DNA of 64,000 nucleotides from Centrapalus pauciflorus. Its lineage: Eukaryota > Streptophyta > Magnoliopsida > Asterales > Asteraceae. A model generated the notes under the pieces. It was not told where the DNA came from. It searched no databases and saw only the letters and a list, made by a program, of their open reading frames with translations. How positions within the stretch are numbered: position 1 is the first letter of the stretch; the number at the start of each line of letters is the position of its first letter. Made by a program: the position numbers and the translations under genes. The stretch covers positions 49,604 to 113,603 of the forward strand of contig JAANYP010000732.1 of assembly GCA_020465985.1 (NCBI GenBank), given 5' to 3'. This document shows, piece after piece, positions 1-11,544 of this stretch.

Positions 1-441
1 CGTCAACACATGTGTCATTGCATCCCACCACATAACAGCGTCCCTTGCAAACATTACGGTTGCAAAGCGGACCATGTCCTTGTCAGCACAGTCGCTGATT
101 CTGAAAGTTCATTCAGTGGTGGTGATCCATTCCAATGCTGTGACAGCATCTCCAGTCCTATCAAAAGTAATAGCTCCGTTACTTTTGAAGTCCTTAAACC
201 TACAACCCCTTAATCCGTTAGAAGACCCAGTGTCTTGTCTTTCCTCTTGATCATCCTGTTGTTGTTCTTTGTTCTTTCTTTTATCAGCCTTACGCTTTGC
301 TTCGGCCTCATCTCTGGCCCTTAATTCGTCGGCAAATGAATGAGCCTGCTCAGTCATTCTTTTGGATTGTAATTCATTATTTTGTTCCATAAGAGCTTGC
401 ATCATCTGGAACATTTGTTGAGTCATATCGTCTTCTGACAT
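1..441 (-). pseudogene. Gypsy-1 gag, N-terminal part, one stop, runs off the left edge
   Basis: Start ATG at 441-439 on the minus strand gives MSEDDMTQQMFQMMQALMEQ, a Gln/Met-rich N-terminus, then a charged Lys/Arg/Glu stretch and the start of the retrotransposon gag domain (GCRFKDF, ALEWI). The same GCRFKDF landmark appears in the intact gag at 46162-47433. A stop at about 109-111 interrupts the frame, but gag-like sequence continues beyond it (FRISDCADKDMVRFATVMFA, then AVMWWDAM) to the window edge. Gag forms the virus-like particle in the cytoplasm. The copy is non-functional if the stop is real. Confidence 0.8.
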
Positions 442-631
442 GTTGTGAAATATAACAATTTATATTTAGAACATTTATTCGTAAGTCCTAAGTGTTTACA
501 GTTACCCTTTATGTGTCCCCGTGTACATGTCAATCCTATCTTAGTTCGGATCATTTCCTAGGAGTCCATTCTAACATCATAACCTAAGTTTGAGTCCAAG
601 TCGTCGCGGACACTTGAAACCTCAAACTAAT

Positions 632-643
632 GCTCTGATACCA
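632..643 (-). promoter_or_regulatory. Gypsy-1 primer-binding site (initiator-Met tRNA)
   Basis: The minus strand reads TGGTATCAGAGC, complementary to the 3' end of plant initiator-Met tRNA. It lies 5 bp inside the LTR boundary, where minus-strand DNA synthesis would be primed. Confidence 0.85.
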
Positions 644-648
644 AAACC

Positions 649-2557
649 TGTGACGCCCTCATATTTGATAGCATAATTGAATCACCAGGATCAACAAACA
701 ACCCAATGAATAATATGATAATTGAAATTGAATAATTAAATCAGTTTTAAGCAGTTCCACACAAAAGCAATAAAAGTACATGACTACGGTGATAAAGTCT
801 AACTATTACATCAACATAATTGTTTTACAAGTCATAATATCCCAGCCCCAAAGTTATATCGTCCATGTACCAATAGTTTCTAAAGTCTCTGGGATATTGA
901 AGTGAAATGCTTAAGTAGAAGGTCCAGCTACACCTTTGCCTTTGCCTGAAAAAACATTGTGAGTCAACAATAAGCTAATTTGCTTAGTGAGATAACTGAT
1001 TATGCAAACAAAAAATATTTCTTTACAAGCATTACGTAACCGTGGGCAGTGTAAGCCCCAATGTATGTGTGTACAGGCAGTCTAAGCCTCGTAGTATGTG
1101 AAAACCATGCAGTGCAAGCATGGGGTTGGCAGTTCAAATGCTGATCGGGGATGTGCCGAACCTGACCAGGATTACGAGTGTGATGATCAGTCCCCGACAG
1201 TGGCCTGCTGTCAGCCTCAGTCCAGGTCGCATCAGATTGTGAAGTAATGATCATGGAGTGCAAGCATGATGTAAATAGATGCACTTTCAAATGAACGCTG
1301 GCTATATGTGTGTTACATCTCAAGTACGAGTGTGCATCATAACAACAAATTAATCATGAGTTCCAATTGATGTAATGAACAATGTGAACATGCCATTGAA
1401 TTGTAAACGTGTGAATGCAGAGACAATAAATGTTAGAATGATAATCTATTACTCACAGTGATTGGTATAGTGTGATTTGTCTCTGAATCAATGTGTGTTT
1501 TGACAACACCACAATGATCTGTCAAGTAAGTGTAATAGTGAAGTTATGTCAGTAGTTGCTTAAAACGTAAATCCTGAAAATTAAGTGTAATTGGGTCTGA
1601 TTTCGGACCACATCCGAATTCGGATGGTCCGAAGTCCAGATGGTTCTTTTGGTCCAAATTGGGGTGATCCGAAATGAGGTAGCCCGAATTAGGACAGCAT
1701 CCGAAATAGGGTGATGGTCCGAATTGGGACAGGGACCGAAATCACTATTGGTCCGGATTGGGTATGGTCCGAATTGTCTGAAGGTCCGAACTCGGACGGA
1801 TCCGGATCGGGATGGACCCGAATTCGGATGGTCCGAACCGAGTTGCATTTTTGACCATTTTTGCATGTTTCAGTATCTAAAATTGTAAATATGATCTTAA
1901 ATGTACTCATTTAACTTATAACATAACACTAACATACCAAATCAACCCATTTATTTCCATTTTTCTTCAAGTCTTGAAGAACACACACACTAAAAACACA
2001 CACAATTCTCAAAATAATACTTAGACTTTGAATCTGATTTTGAAACTTGGTACACTACATTATCAACCTTCGATTTTAACATTGCAACAAAAATATGTAA
2101 CATGCATCAACATTTCTAATTACATTCCTATGATTCGGTTTCTATAAAAACCGAACCAAAACCATCAAAATTGCAAGTTTTGAGTGAATCTTACCTCAAA
2201 TAGTTTGTTGTAATGCTTATAGTTCCTTTCAAATCACTTGAATCCCGATTTTTGCACTTCAAATTGCTGATTACTTGGGTGTTCTTGATAAAACCCGAGA
2301 GATAGAGAGAGAGTGAGAGAGTCGGTTAGAGAGAGAGAGAGAGTAGAGAGAGTGTGTGATTTTGAAAATGAAAGACTTTTCTCCTTTTTATTTGTTATTT
2401 CTCCCTATTTGCATATTATACCCCTCAACTTCGTATTTTCTTACTTAACCGATATTATGATCAAAATTAACTTAAATTGAGATAATATTTCATTAATACA
2501 ATCCATTAAGTCCAAATAAATTGTAAATTACATAAACTTAAAATTTGGGATGTTACA
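649..2557 (-). repeat. Gypsy-1 5' LTR (about 1.9 kb)
   Basis: Bounded by TG and CA ends (plus-strand TGTGACG at 649, TGTTACA at 2551-2557). Contents on the minus strand in order: AT-rich U3; a GA-rich run (2290-2350); an array of palindromic TCCGAATTCGGA-like units (about 1598-1842); a conserved GGGGA hairpin (1143-1198); and a CTCACTAAGC...TTTTTCAGGCAA block (934-990) about 300 bp before the LTR end. The last three recur at matching positions in Gypsy-2. The bases after the right end are CGAAT; the matching target duplication would lie off the left edge. Confidence 0.8.
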
Positions 2558-2750
2558 CGAATTCAAGTTAAACTCGAACATGTCATTCGAGTTTGTCATT
2601 AAAATCAAAATGTTTGAATAATTTTAACGTCAAACTTGTAGAAATTCATAAGTGTTGGATTTGGACTTACTTAAGTTTAAAATAAAACAAATTTGAATTT
2701 AAACAAGTTTCATTTTTCTTATTCATTTCTAACATATGGTACTGTTTATT

Positions 2751-2761
2751 GTGCAGATATG
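2751..2761 (+). promoter_or_regulatory. Putative 3' splice site just before the env-like ATG (Copia-A)
   Basis: TTTATTGTGCAG precedes the ATG by two bases. Copia-B has the same TTTAATGTGCAG and ATG at 7945-7961, and Copia-D has CACAG seven bases before its ATG at 37584. The conserved acceptor beside the start suggests the ORF is translated from a spliced subgenomic RNA. This is inference; no transcript evidence is available. Confidence 0.5.
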
Positions 2762-5700
2762 GGAGACAGAGCTTTCATTCAAAAGCATAATATGGTAGTT
2801 TCGCCTGATCGTGAGCTTCCTGAAGCTCAGGCGTTTCGACAAATGGTGGATTTCCTGACTAATTCAAGGGTGTCGTATGCCCTTTCTCACAATGTGCAGA
2901 TCGTACTGTCGTATGTCAGACAATTTTGGGATCACCTGCAAGTTGATTGTACGGTGACGCCGACGATATTGAGGACAAGGATCGTTGGGCAGCCCCTTGT
3001 ATTCTCTGCAGATATGTTGCGTAGAGTATTGCAGCTTGGAACGGCCAAACAGGAAGCTGGGCCTATTGACTTCACGTTGTAAGTAAGGCAAGCAGCCTTT
3101 TTGAGGATGGGGTATGGCCTTGATATAGCTAAGGCATCATACATGAAGAGTGGTCTCATAGGCCAATGGAGGTACTTGGCACATGTCTTTATGGTGTGCT
3201 TTGCGCCTAAGAAGGCCGGATTTGACTACATCGTGTCAAAAATGCAGTCGACAATGATAGCATTGGTCTATAATAAGAAGTTCAGCTACTCCGAGATGTT
3301 CTTTGCGGAGTTTGTTCATCAAATAACTGCTCCAGCAAGAGAAAGGTTTCTGATGTATCAAGGATTTGTAATGATGCTGATTAGACACTTCTTGCCGAAC
3401 TTGCCACAGTTGACAGATATCCAGAGTGTCGCTGTTATCGACAAGCGAATCTTTGCTGATTGTCAATCGCACAGGGGTGAAGTGGTTAGACCTCGGGATG
3501 CACCTCTTTTTGGTGCCATAGTAAATCCAAATTTTGAAGCCCCTGAAGGTGCGAATTGGGCTTGGGAAGGGCCGCAGCCACATCAAGTACAACCATAGCC
3601 ACAACAGCAGCAACAACAGCAAAGGCCTCCACAACAACCAAGAAGGAGGCAAAGAGCTCAAGTAAGACAGACTCAGGCTTCAAGGCCTTCAACAAGCAGG
3701 GTACAAGAGTCAGAGGAAGCAAGTCCATCTTTGGACGTTGCGGGTTCTTCTTGTGTGGCACCCGTAAATGATCCTCGAATAGAAACTTTAGAGGAAATTT
3801 GGGCTCAAGGCTCTCATGCACATGAAGATATTACTACTGAGCTTATTGGTGAAATTCTGGAGCCTCCAGCTACTAATGATGATCTGATGCGTCACATTGA
3901 TGAATATCAACATCAGGAAGAGGTTCAAGTTGTGACCACTTCAGATTCTGAGTCAGAAGAAGCTGAAGAGATAGAGGTAGAAGAAGTAACTGAAGAAGCA
4001 GCAGCAATAGAGAAGGTTGATCCGGCTATCAGAATAGGCAGACATGGATCCAGAATTGTGGTAAGTGAAAGGGAGACGGAGAAAAGAGCATCTCGAGATT
4101 CAGATGAAGATGACTCGGATTTTGAAGCTTAAGATATCACTCCTTTAGTGCCTCGGCAAAGGGCCAAAAGGCACAGGTTCATGCAAGGAGCTCCGTCTGC
4201 TTCTGCTTCCGAGCCTGAGATTCCATCCGCTCAACCATCCGTTCAACCATCTGTTGAACCACCAAATACCCCGTCACCAATCACATCAGTTCCATCCACT
4301 TCATCCACCTTCACAGACAATCAACGTTTCTCAGAGCTCCGAAGCAAAGTGGACTTCCAAACAGTCCAAATATTCTAACTCACAAAAGCAGTCACCGAAC
4401 GTCAAGTGCATAATGCAAAGATTGATCAAGAGAATATAGAATTGAAGACATTTGTTGCAAAGATTGATCAAGAGAATATAGAATTGAAGACATTTGTCGC
4501 TGATCAGGCTGCTGAGATCAGAACTATGAGGTCCCTCCTCGAGCAGCTAATGAAAAATCTTAAGGCTCAGGGGGAGACCAGTTGCAGAGATCCTGAAGAG
4601 TTGAGAAGAGAAGATGACGAAAGCAATGATCCCGATGAACAAAAAGATAGCGAGCCAGCAGATTTTTCTTCTGCTCAGCATGCTGAAGTTCAGGGGGAGC
4701 CAAGTCAGACAGGAGCTGAAGGAGGTGAGCCTAGTTCTTCAAAGGCCATTGAGAGCGAAATGATTGAAGCTCTAATGGATATTGAGGAAGAAGAGATAGA
4801 GTTTGATTTTGAAGAAGATATTGAAGATTTGGAAGAAGGAGAGTTCGTGCCAGAGGACGTTCCTGAATGGAAATCTGATGATGAGGTATTAAGTGATGAA
4901 GAAGATGAAGCTGATGAATATGTTATTCAGAAACATCCCATCACTGATACGTATGTGACGGTGGAACAAAATTTGATTGACATCGAAGCTATTCAAGCCG
5001 CTTTAAATGTTGAATCACAAAATGGAGAGCCTGTCAGGGAACTGACTGATGAAGAACAGAAAAAGTTATGGTTCAGGGCAGAGAAGAAAGCAATGGAATT
5101 GAAGGAAAAGATGATTGTGCCTAGTGCTGGAAAGCTGTCCGGGAGTATACTTAGCTGGTTCTTTGATCGAGAACTGCAGCTGTTTATCATTAAGAGAAAG
5201 GATGGCCTTCAGTATCTAAGGAGAAGACTGAAAGATTTCAATTCACTGCCAAAGGTTGAGATAAAGGCGTTAGCATGGAAAGAGCTAGTTAATATCGGAG
5301 ACGATCCCTATGCTGAAATAATTGCCAAGATTATCAGAAGGGACGGGAGGTCTAGGAAGTTTGAAAGGCTAAACCCACGAATAGGCAAGAGAGTTATGGA
5401 CCATACAAGAATTGATCCTCTAACTGGAAGGCTATGGATGAAAATTCATTACAAGCCAGTTAGATGCTTAAAGAAAGTCCCTCTGAAGCCTATGCCACAA
5501 AATGTGTTGGGAAATCTCAACTGGTGGTATGTTGAAAGTGAAACAGGTGAAGCAGTAATGGAAGACCTCGAAGAAAATGTGATTCTAAGAGTGTATGATC
5601 CGTTGCATCTGGTCAACTTGTCCAAAGATGATCTTCATGTACTTCATGTCCATAAAATCTCGTGTGATGCGCATATGGAGTCTGAAGCGAAAAAGTATCA

Positions 5701-5764
5701 GAATGTAGTCAAGGTTTGTGTAGAACAGGGTCTTTATGCACAAAGCATCCTGAATAGACCTTAG
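2759..5764 (+). pseudogene. Env-like third ORF of Copia-A (about 1000 codons, four stops)
   Basis: One reading frame runs from ATG 2759 to TAG 5762-5764, interrupted only by nonsense codons at 3080-3082, 3596-3598, 4130-4132 and 4376-4378. No frameshift is seen. Layout: conserved globular N-terminus (residues 1-280, landmarks ELPEAQAFRQMV, GYGLDIAKASYMKSG); Gln/Pro-rich linker; acidic Glu/Asp stretches; Pro/Ser/Thr-rich segment; predicted coiled coil with a tandem IDQENIELK repeat; a second acidic region; and a conserved basic C-terminal domain (NIGDDPYAEIIAKIIRR, ESEAKKYQNVVKV). I see no clear signal peptide or membrane segment, so the env name rests on position only. Function unknown. Copia-B resolves the first and third stops: it has sense codons there. 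Confidence 0.75.
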
Positions 5765-5800
5765 TACTTAGTCAAAATGTAAATAAGTAGAAGCTATCGT

Positions 5801-5812
5801 CAAGGGGGAGTT
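5801..5812 (+). promoter_or_regulatory. Copia-A polypurine tract
   Basis: CAAGGGGGAGTT directly precedes the LTR start TGTTAGTAC at 5813. The same tract precedes the Copia-B LTR (10923-10934). It is the plus-strand priming site in reverse transcription. Confidence 0.8.
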
Positions 5813-6377
5813 TGTTAGTACATCCTGTGTGACGATAGCAGTCTAAGTTTAGATAGCATTTTGTGTAAGTAAATCTACCTGATATTAGATATTAACAAGT
5901 GTTTGATACATGTTTGATTATGTGTGTTTGATATTGATTGTTTGTATGATTGAACTTGGTGTAATGTCTCACAAGAAGTTCAAACAGAAAGTACAAAGAT
6001 AAATTCAAACATAAGACAAAACATAAGTTCAAACATAAGTTTGAATAGTGAAGTTCGAATTTAGGGTAAATTCAAATTTGTCATGGAGGACAAATTCGAA
6101 TAGGCCTTGGGCCAGATTCGAATTTGTCCTAGACAAACTCGACTCTGTCAGTATAATTAAGGGTTAATTCGAGTAATTATCAGACTTTGCAGAATTTCAG
6201 AGAGTGATTAAGCAAAGGCGATCTCGAACTTGCAAGTTATCAGAGAGTTGTTTCAGAGAGAATCATCGTGTAGGGGCGTTCAAGGTTGTTCGTCTATCAC
6301 CGTTGTAGTCTCCGTGTTCCGGTGTGCGTGATCTTACCGTCAAGCCGCTAACGAGGACTCCGCACTCGTTGGAAGGT
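5813..6377 (+). repeat. Copia-A 3' LTR, left arm of a large palindrome
   Basis: Starts TGTTAGTACATCC after the polypurine tract. It matches the LTR at 10935-11544 but stops at GGAAGGT, about 40 bp short of the expected end (ACCTTACA in Copia-B). It carries several GTTCGAATTTG-like motifs (5960-6180). A 20-bp spacer (6378-6397) separates it from an inverted copy of itself. Confidence 0.8.
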
Positions 6378-6397
6378 TGTTCGTCAATCGACGCGAC

Positions 6398-6962
6398 ACC
6401 TTCCAACGAGTGCGGAATCCTCGTTAGCGGCTTGACGGTAAGATCACGCACACCGGAACACGGAGACTACCACGGTGATAGACGAACAACCTTGAACGCC
6501 CCTACACGATGATTCTCTCCGAAACAACTCTCTGATAACTTGCAAGTTCGAGATCGCCTTTGCTTAATCACTCTCTGAAATTCTGCAAAGTTTGATAATT
6601 AATTGAATTAACCCTTAACTTTACTGACAGATTCGAGTTTGTCTAGGACAAATTCGTATCTGGCCCAACGCCTATTCGAATTTGTCCTCCATGACAAATT
6701 CGAATTTACCCTAAATTCGAACTTCACTATTCAAACTTATGTTTGAACTTATGTTTTACCTTATGTTTGAATTTATCTTTGTACTTTATGTTTGAACTTC
6801 TTGTGAGACATTACACCAAGTTCAATCATACAAACAATCAATATCAAACACACATAATCAAACATGTATCAAACACTTGTTAATATCTAATATCAAGTAG
6901 ATTTACTTACACAAAATGCTATCTAAACTTAGACTGCTATCGTCACACAGGATGTACTAACA
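6398..6962 (-). repeat. Inverted copy of the Copia-A LTR, right arm of the palindrome
   Basis: Reading the minus strand from 6962 gives TGTTAGTACATCC, the same LTR start. The arm is 565 bp, the same length as the left arm, and pairs with it along its whole length with scattered substitutions. The 20-bp spacer continues the minus-strand LTR sequence (GTCGCGTCGATTG). So this arm keeps slightly more of the U5 end. The short ORFs at 6263-6451 and 6324-6512 are only mirror images of the palindrome. Confidence 0.85.
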
Positions 6963-7958
6963 ATAATACCAACAATCGACTGGAAATATATGTCACGACA
7001 AACAATCAAGGAATCAAAAAATTCCTAAGTGTGAGATTGTAATACTGAAAGTGCGTATTTGACACCGCTATCTGATTGAACCTTTCTCTGACTTTCTCGC
7101 CAAAAATATTTTGTTAGTGTTAGTATAGCATGTAAATTTTATTTTTATGTAGTTTAAGTTTAAATTTTATTCAAAATTTTACTTTATTTTATTTTATTTT
7201 ATTTTATTTAGGAAAAAGGTCAAAGTTACTAAGGATGCATTTTTAGTTGTTTAAACAAACATTGAACATTCATTACCACCTACATTCGATTTTGCTCATT
7301 CGAACTTGCTTTCAGACGATTTCGAACTTGTGTTCGAGTTTACCGATTTAGATTCTTTCACTATTTCTCGAAGTTTTGTTCACTTGTGTTCGAAGCTACT
7401 TACTAATCTAGGTATAAACATAAGTATTATACAAGATTTAGGTATCCTTGGACTCATTTACAGCAAAAATCGACTAATTTTGAAGTTTTAAGGGTTTTGA
7501 ACTTTGTGATTCACAATCACAAGTTTAACCGGTGGAACTTCAAATAAATCACATACATCTTCGATTAGAACCTAATAGGACTAGATGATACTAATTTCTA
7601 AGTCAAATGGGGTTTAAATCATGGATTTGTGTTCGAAAGTGACCAAATTCGAACATGTTCATCATGTTTGAATTTGTCAGGAAATTAGAAGTTGTCAACA
7701 AACTCGAATTCAGTCAAATTCAAATATGTCCTTCGAATTTACTATTAAAGTCGAAATGTTTGCATAATTTTAAATTCAAACTTGTTTAAATATTAGAAGG
7801 GAAAAATAAAAATGAAACTTGTTTAAATTCAAACTTGTAGAAATTCGAATGTGTTGGATTTTGGACTTACGTAAGTTCAAAATAAAACAAATTTGAAATT
7901 AAACAAGTTTCATTTTTATTTTTCCCTTCTAATATATGTTACTGTTTAATGTGCAGAC
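6963..7958 (+). other. Leader of Copia-B, no gene
   Basis: AT-rich sequence with ATTTT runs (7150-7215), then a cluster of TTCGAA/TTCGAG/TTCGAAC motifs (7260-7760). From about 7700 it aligns with the Copia-A leader at 2558-2758. It ends in a splice-acceptor-like TTTAATGTGCAG just before the ATG at 7959. Its first part (6963-7100) is not recognisable, and the exact 5' boundary of Copia-B is not clear. I see no conserved coding frame. Confidence 0.5.
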
Positions 7959-10886
7959 ATGGGTGAAAGTGCATTTTTTCAAAAGCATAATATGGTTATA
8001 TCGCCGGATAGGGAGCTTCCCGAAGCTCAGGCCTTCAGGCAGATGGTGGAGTTTTTAGCACACTCCAGGGTCTCGTATGCTCTGTCGCATAATGTACAAA
8101 TAATTTTGCCGTATGTTAGGAAATTCTGGGAACATTGGCAGGTTGATTGTACCATGACGCCAACGGTTTTAAGGACAAGAGTTGGCGGGCAACCTATTGT
8201 GTTTTCTGCTGACATGCTGCGTCAGATTCTGCAACTCGCGACTGTAGAACAAGAAGCAGGGCCTATCGATTTCATGTTGAATATAAGGCAAGCAGCTTTC
8301 CTACGCATGGGGTATGGATTAGATATCGCTAAAGCATCTTACATGAAGAGCGGTTTGATAGGCCAATGGAGGTACTTAGCAGACGTGATTATGGTGTGCT
8401 TTGCACCAAAGAAGGCGGGTTTTGACTATATAGTATCCAAGTGCAGTCCGCTATGATTGCCTTGGTATATAATAAAAGCTTCAGCTACTCTAAGATGTTC
8501 TTTGCGGAGTTCATGCACCAGATCACGGCTCCATCGCGGGAAAGATTTTTGATGTATCCGCGTTTTGTAATGATGCTGATTCGACACTTTTTGCCAAATC
8601 TGCCACAGCTGCCAGATATTCAAAGTGTGGCAGTTATTAATAAGCGTATTTTTGCATACTGCCAATCACATAACGCCCGTAGGGCTGAGCTGATTAGACC
8701 ACTTGATGCACCTCTCTTTGGTGCAGTGGTAGATCCAGAGTATGTGGCTCCAGCTGGGGAGAACTGGGCTGGAGAAGGACCTCAGCCTCAGCAAGTGCAG
8801 CAACCGCAGCAGCAGCCTCAACAACAACAACGTCCTCCACAGCAACCAAGATGAAGACAAAGAGCTACAGAAATACCAATTCAGGCTTCGAGGCCAAGCT
8901 CAAGCAGGGTCCAAGAGTCATTGGCAGCAGGTCCATCGTCGGACGCTGCGGTTCCTTCATGTGTGGCACCAGCAATTGATCCTAGTGCGGAGACCCTCGA
9001 GGAAATTTGGGCTCATGGGACTCAGGCCCAGGAGGATATTACTGTTGAACTTATTGATTCTATCTTGGAGCCTCCAGGTAGTTACGATGATCTTATGCGA
9101 GACATAGATGAATGTTAGCCTGAGGAAGAAGGTTAAGCAGTGACCACCTCAGAATCTGAGTCTGAGGAAGTTGAAGAGGTTGAAGTCGAGGAAGTAGCAG
9201 TTGCATCAGTTGATCCATCTGTTAGAATCGGCAGATACGGATCAAGGATTGTGATCAGTGAAAGAGAGGAAGGAAAGAGAGTGGCTAGAGAATCAGATGA
9301 TGATGTTTCCAATTATGAAGCAGAAGATCCTACTCCTCTTATGCCAAGGCAAAAGGCCAAAAGGCACAAATTCATGCAGGGAACTTCATCCACTTCTGCT
9401 CCAGAGCCTGAGATTCCTGCTGTTCAGCCATCCGTTCAACCATCCATCACACCATCACCAATCACATCCATCTCATCCACATCGTCCACATTCACTGAAA
9501 ACCAGTGATTCACAGAGCTAAGGAGCAAAGTAGATTTCCAATCAGTCCAAACCTTTCAGCTTTCAAACGTAGTCAAAGAGCGTCAATCGCATAATGCCAG
9601 AATTGATCAAGAGAACATTGAACTTAAATCAACTATTGCTGATCAAGCTTCTGAGATCAAGACAATGGAGTCCCTCCTCGAGCAGATGAAAAATCTACAA
9701 GCTCAGGGGGAGACAAGCTGCAAAGAAGCTCAGGTGATAAGGAGAGAAGATGATGAAGGCAATGATCCCGAGGGAAGAAAAGAAGGTGAGCTAGTAGATT
9801 TTTCGACTGCTTAGCGAGCATCAGTTCAGGGGGAACCGAGTCAGTCTTCATTGGAAAGAGCTGAAGGTGGATCTTCTAAGGTCATGGAGAGCGAAATGAT
9901 TGAGGCTCTGATGAACATAAAAGAAGAAGAAACACTGTTTGATTTTGAGGATGAGATGGAAGATTTAGAAGAAGGTGAGTTTGTTCCAGAAGACATTCCT
10001 GAATGGAAATCTAATGATGAGGTATTGGGTGATGAGGAAGATGAAGCTGATGAAATCGTTATTCAGCAACAACCTATCACTGATACGTATGTGACGGTGG
10101 AACAAAATTTGATTGACATCGAAGCAGTTAAAGTCGCTTTAAATGTTGAATCAGAAGTTGGAGAGCCTGATAGGGAGCTGACTGCTGAATAACAGAGAAA
10201 GTTGTGGTTCAAGGCTGAGAAGAAGGCCATGTCATTAAAGGAAAAGATGAATGTGCCTACTGCTGGAAAACTGTCCGGGAGCATTCTTAGCTGGTTCTTT
10301 GATCGAGAACTGCAGAACTGCAGCTTTTTATCATTAAAAGAAAGGATGGCGTGCAATATCTAAGGAAAAGGTTGAAATACTTCAATTCACTGCCAAAAGT
10401 TGAGATAAAGGCATTAGCGTGGAAAGAGATTGTTAACATTGGAGACGATCCCTATGCTGAAATAATTGCCAAGATTATCAGAAGGGAAGGAAGGTCTAGG
10501 AAGTTTGAAAGGCTAAACCCACGTATAGCCAAAAGAGTTATGGACCATACACGAATTGATCCTCTAACTGGAAGGCCGTGGTTAGATGCTTAAAGAAAGT
10601 TCCTCTGAAGCCTATGCCTCAAGATGTGTTGGGAAACCTCAACTGGTGGTACGTTGAAAGTGAGAAAGGTGAAGCAGTGATGGAAGACCTCGAATAAAAA
10701 GTGATTCTGAGAGTGTATGATCCATTGCACCTGGTCAACATGTCCAAGGATGATCTACATGTACTTCATGTCAATAAAATCTCGTGTGATGCACATATGG
10801 AGTCTGAAGCCAAAAAGTATCAGAATGTAGTCAAGGTTTGTATTGAACAAGGTCTTTATGCTGATAGCATTTTGAATAGATCTTAG
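7959..10886 (+). pseudogene. Env-like third ORF of Copia-B, decayed
   Basis: Homologous along its length to the Copia-A frame: the same N-terminal landmarks (ELPEAQAFRQMV, GYGLDIAKASYMKSG), Gln-rich linker, acidic regions and C-terminal AKIIRREGRSRKFERLNPRI. Lesions: a frameshift near 8440-8450, stops near 8852, 9116, 9134, 9506, 9811 and 10190, an 8-bp AACTGCAG duplication at about 10308-10322 that shifts frame, a small deletion near 10580, and a stop near 10694. The final part (10701-10886) ends with the same HVNKISCDAHMESEAKKYQN block. Comparing A with B would recover the ancestral frame by descent. Function unknown. Confidence 0.75.
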
Positions 10887-10922
10887 TACTTAGTCAAAAT
10901 GTAATTAGTTAGAAGCTATTGT

Positions 10923-10934
10923 CAAGGGGGAGAC
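10923..10934 (+). promoter_or_regulatory. Copia-B polypurine tract
   Basis: CAAGGGGGAGAC abuts the LTR start at 10935 and matches the Copia-A tract. Confidence 0.8.
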
Positions 10935-11544
10935 TGTTAGTACATCCAGTGTGACGATAGCAGTCTAAGTAATGATAACATTTTGTGTAAGTCAATTTAC
11001 TTGATATTGAATATTAACAAGTGTTTGATATATGTTTGATTATGTGTGTTTGATATTGATTGTTTGTATGTTTTATCTTAGGGTAAGCGTTACAATAAGT
11101 TCAAACGTAAAATTCAAAGATAAATTCAAACATAAGATAAAACATAAGTTCAAACATAAGTTTGAAAGATAAGGTTCGAGTTTAGTTAAAGGTCAAGATT
11201 CGAATTTGTCTAGGAAGACAAGTTCGAATAGGCCTTGGGCCAAGTTCGAATTTGTCCTATACAAAGTCGAACCAGTCAGTATAATTAAGGGTTAATTCGA
11301 TTAATTATTAGACTTTTGCAGAACTTCAGAGTGATTAAGCAGAAGAGCGATCTCGAACTTGATTGCAATTAGAGAGTTTCGTGTGGAGAGAATCACCATG
11401 TTAGGACGATCCGTTGTTCGTCTATCACCGTGCTAGTCTCCATGTTTCGCTGTGCGTGGTCTTTCCCTCAAGCCACTAACGAAGAATTCGCACTCGTTGG
11501 AAGGTGTCGCATCATAATAAGATCCGTAGAGAGCAGACCTTACA
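10935..11544 (+). repeat. Copia-B 3' LTR, full length (about 610 bp)
   Basis: TGTTAGTACATCC to GACCTTACA. This is the complete form of the LTR truncated in the 5813-6962 palindrome; Copia-E (53332-53899) has a related LTR with the same end. CGAA/TTCG motifs cluster at 11160-11270. Immediately right begins a copia RT/RNase H fragment, so Copia-B inserted into an older copia element. Confidence 0.8.

Larger units (their letters stand above)
1..2557 (-). mobile_element. Gypsy-1: 5' part of a Ty3/gypsy LTR retrotransposon, minus strand
   Basis: Reading the minus strand from 2557 leftwards there is a complete 5' LTR (2557-649), a primer-binding site complementary to initiator-Met tRNA (643-632), a short leader and the beginning of gag (441-1). 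The rest of the element lies off the left edge. LTR ends TGTAACATCCC and CGTCACA, the PBS and the gag type fit plant chromovirus-like gypsy elements. It sits in Copia-A, just upstream of that element's env-like ORF. Its leader and gag start closely match those of Gypsy-2 at 53101-53331 on the other strand, so both belong to one family. Confidence 0.85.
2558..6377 (+). mobile_element. Copia-A: 3' part of a Ty1/copia element with env-like ORF
   Basis: Order on the plus strand: AT-rich leader with CGAA/TTCG motifs, splice acceptor, long env-like ORF, polypurine tract (5801-5812) and a 3' LTR truncated at 6377. The 5' half is separated from it by the Gypsy-1 insertion and lies outside the window. 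Arrangement (extra ORF between pol and the 3' LTR) is that of SIRE/Maximus-type plant copia elements. Copia-B is a second copy of the same segment. Confidence 0.75.

Noticed and set aside
3236..3821. Long minus-strand ORFs opposite the Copia-A env-like frame
   Set aside because: Antisense shadows; the plus-strand frame is conserved in Copia-B.
6263..6512. Two overlapping 62-codon ORFs of near-identical sequence on opposite strands
   Set aside because: They are mirror reads of the inverted LTR palindrome, with no homologues recognised and no coding signature.
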